64,000 nucleotides of DNA, taken from Ectocarpus siliculosus (Eukaryota > Sar > Phaeophyceae > Ectocarpales > Ectocarpaceae). The notes beneath the pieces were generated by a model. It saw only the letters and a program-made list of their open reading frames with translations. It was not told where the DNA came from and made no database searches. Numbering within the stretch: the stretch's first letter is position 1; each line of letters starts with the position of its first letter. Location: contig FN649743.1 in NCBI GenBank assembly GCA_000310025.1, forward strand, positions 3,209,903 through 3,273,902, given 5' to 3'. Both the position numbers and the translations under genes were made by a program. This document shows positions 62,835-64,000 of the stretch, piece after piece.

Positions 62835-63657
62835 ATGAGCAGTGAGTGTTTTCGGACCGCATATGAAGCAGGGTTTCCGGACCGCATGTCAACTACCGCG
62901 ATCGCTGCCCGTGGTCTTGCTGCAGTACATGGTTCGGTGGTGTGGTGTGCATCTATGCGGCTACACAGGTCTACGTCGAACGTTGACAAGTTGACAAGTT
63001 GTGCAACTGCCGTCCCTCTTTACGTTGACAGGTTGACTGTTACCGGTCTCTCCGTCCATGCTCATAATGTCATCGGTGTGTGCCGTAACTGCGAGAGAGC
63101 CGCAAGGCAAAAACTGAGGACGCGTTCCATGTCATCAAACACATTACAGTTAGTTGGGCCACCTCTCTACCGCGGAGGAAGTGCGTACTACATACATGTT
63201 AGGTCTTCGCCCATAACTCTCCAATGTCCTCTCTCTGTCCCTCCCATTGCCGGCTCTTGGAATACTTCCTTCTGTAGTAATTTTGTTTTCAAGAGTCCGC
63301 GAAGCGTATTCATACGCTGAGCGTATGTCTCCGGGGTTTATTGCGATTGCCGCCCTTCCTTGCCGGTGCCGATTTTTCGGGAGTACATGAGATGGCCTCG
63401 AGGGACATTGCTCGCTGACATAAGAAGCAGTTCATGTGGATACACTCGACCCCACGACGCTGTACTCGCAGACCTACTGTGGCTTTATCTCGAAAGGGAA
63501 GTCTTTCCGTTTTGTACTTATGTTTCCTAATCGAGTACTGAAGAAAGTGTGGGAGACCTATCCATACACTATCCATGAGATCCTTCGCCGTGCGCAAAAG
63601 GGTACGCATATTTTGCGCGGTATCTTTGACTTCTCTTGGAATGTGTCTTCGGTGTAG
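62835..63657 (+). pseudogene. Frameshifted coding remnant of unknown family
   Basis: A 161-codon frame (62835-63320) reads as real protein (for example GSVVWCASMRL, YVDRLTVTGLSVHAHNVIGV, GGSAYYIHVRSSPI). After its stop, the same frame continues with protein-like residues (LPVPIFREYMRWP). A second frame at 63436-63657 ends the unit with FRFVLMFPN and YTIHEILRRAQKGTHILRGI. The parts look like one ancestral reading frame broken by a stop and a frameshift, though an intron cannot be excluded. Family not recognised. Confidence 0.45.
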
Positions 63658-63810
63658 CGTGCAGCTGATGGGTTGTTGTTGGTTGTCTTCACATTAAAAA
63701 AACGGTCTCCGCGCTCAGTGCCTTACATTGTCCGTACTGACTGGTCCAACTGACGCGGGACGGCTTCCTCCGAGGTCACAAGCCAACTGCCCACATAGAG
63801 GGGGTACACG

Positions 63811-63834
63811 TAGGGTTAGGGTTAGGGTTAGGTG
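63811..63834 (+). repeat. Interstitial telomere-like TTAGGG repeats
   Basis: Between three and four consecutive TTAGGG units in otherwise unique sequence, oriented with the G-rich strand on plus. Too short to be a telomere end. Confidence 0.9.
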
Positions 63835-64000
63835 TATAATCGGCGAAAATATTCTCTTTGGCCCACATTCTTGCTGTTGCAACCTCAACGATTGAAACCA
63901 ATCCCGTCTTTCTCTAGGCTTGGCACGCCCTTTTACTCTTGCACATGCTCTCACAACTATGTACAACGTCCACCTATGTATACTTCATCATTCAACTTTT

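Noticed and set aside
1-64000. CRISPR array, bacterial operon or integrated large DNA virus
   Set aside because: No evenly spaced direct repeats with spacers, no Shine-Dalgarno-led gene runs and no capsid, polymerase or other viral genes were seen; the intron-rich genes are nuclear eukaryotic.

Overview
The window looks like nuclear DNA of a multicellular photosynthetic stramenopile, most likely a brown alga of the Ectocarpus type. The reasons are compact exons separated by many GT-AG (and a few GC-AG) introns, GC-rich sequence with many simple repeats, a short TTAGGG tract, and above all a gene in which each tetratricopeptide repeat (TPR) sits on its own 126-bp exon. That architecture has been described for candidate receptors of Ectocarpus. 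Species is inferred, not proven. All gene models were assembled by eye from splice sites and reading-frame phase. No transcript evidence was available, and single-frame ORFs badly under-represent these genes.

Layout. 1-290: a plant-like Ty3/gypsy reverse-transcriptase fragment that stops at a poly-G run. 1021-4020 (minus): exons of a multi-pass membrane protein with prominin/tweety-like topology; the last exon of another minus-strand gene lies at 5569-5777. 6138-10170, possibly to 12159 (plus): an unrecognised low-complexity protein. 14287-14627: a dispersed repeat interrupted by an assembly gap. 14906-17115 (minus): a cysteine-rich protein of unknown function, possibly element-derived. 17420-26484 (plus): a RelA/SpoT-like N-terminal domain followed by thirteen 126-bp TPR exons. 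30037-37005 (minus): a complete ten-exon RAD51D recombinase. 37449-37709: an inverted copy of the dispersed repeat. 41111-49027 (plus): a casein-kinase-1/tau-tubulin-kinase-like kinase with a long proline- and glutamine-rich tail. 51002-60773 (plus): a seven-transmembrane receptor fused to an RGS domain, with a diverged 1.2-kb tandem duplication in its first intron. 60774-64000: decayed ORFs and interstitial TTAGGG repeats.

The four recognisable genes are not an operon-like unit. They cover DNA repair (RAD51D), G-protein signalling (7TM-RGS), phosphorylation (CK1/TTBK-like) and a repeat-recognition or nucleotide-signalling protein (RelA-like/TPR). The RelA/SpoT-like plus TPR gene is the strongest candidate for an undescribed system: the exon-shuffled repeat array known from candidate immune receptors appears here behind a nucleotidyltransferase-like domain instead of NB-ARC.
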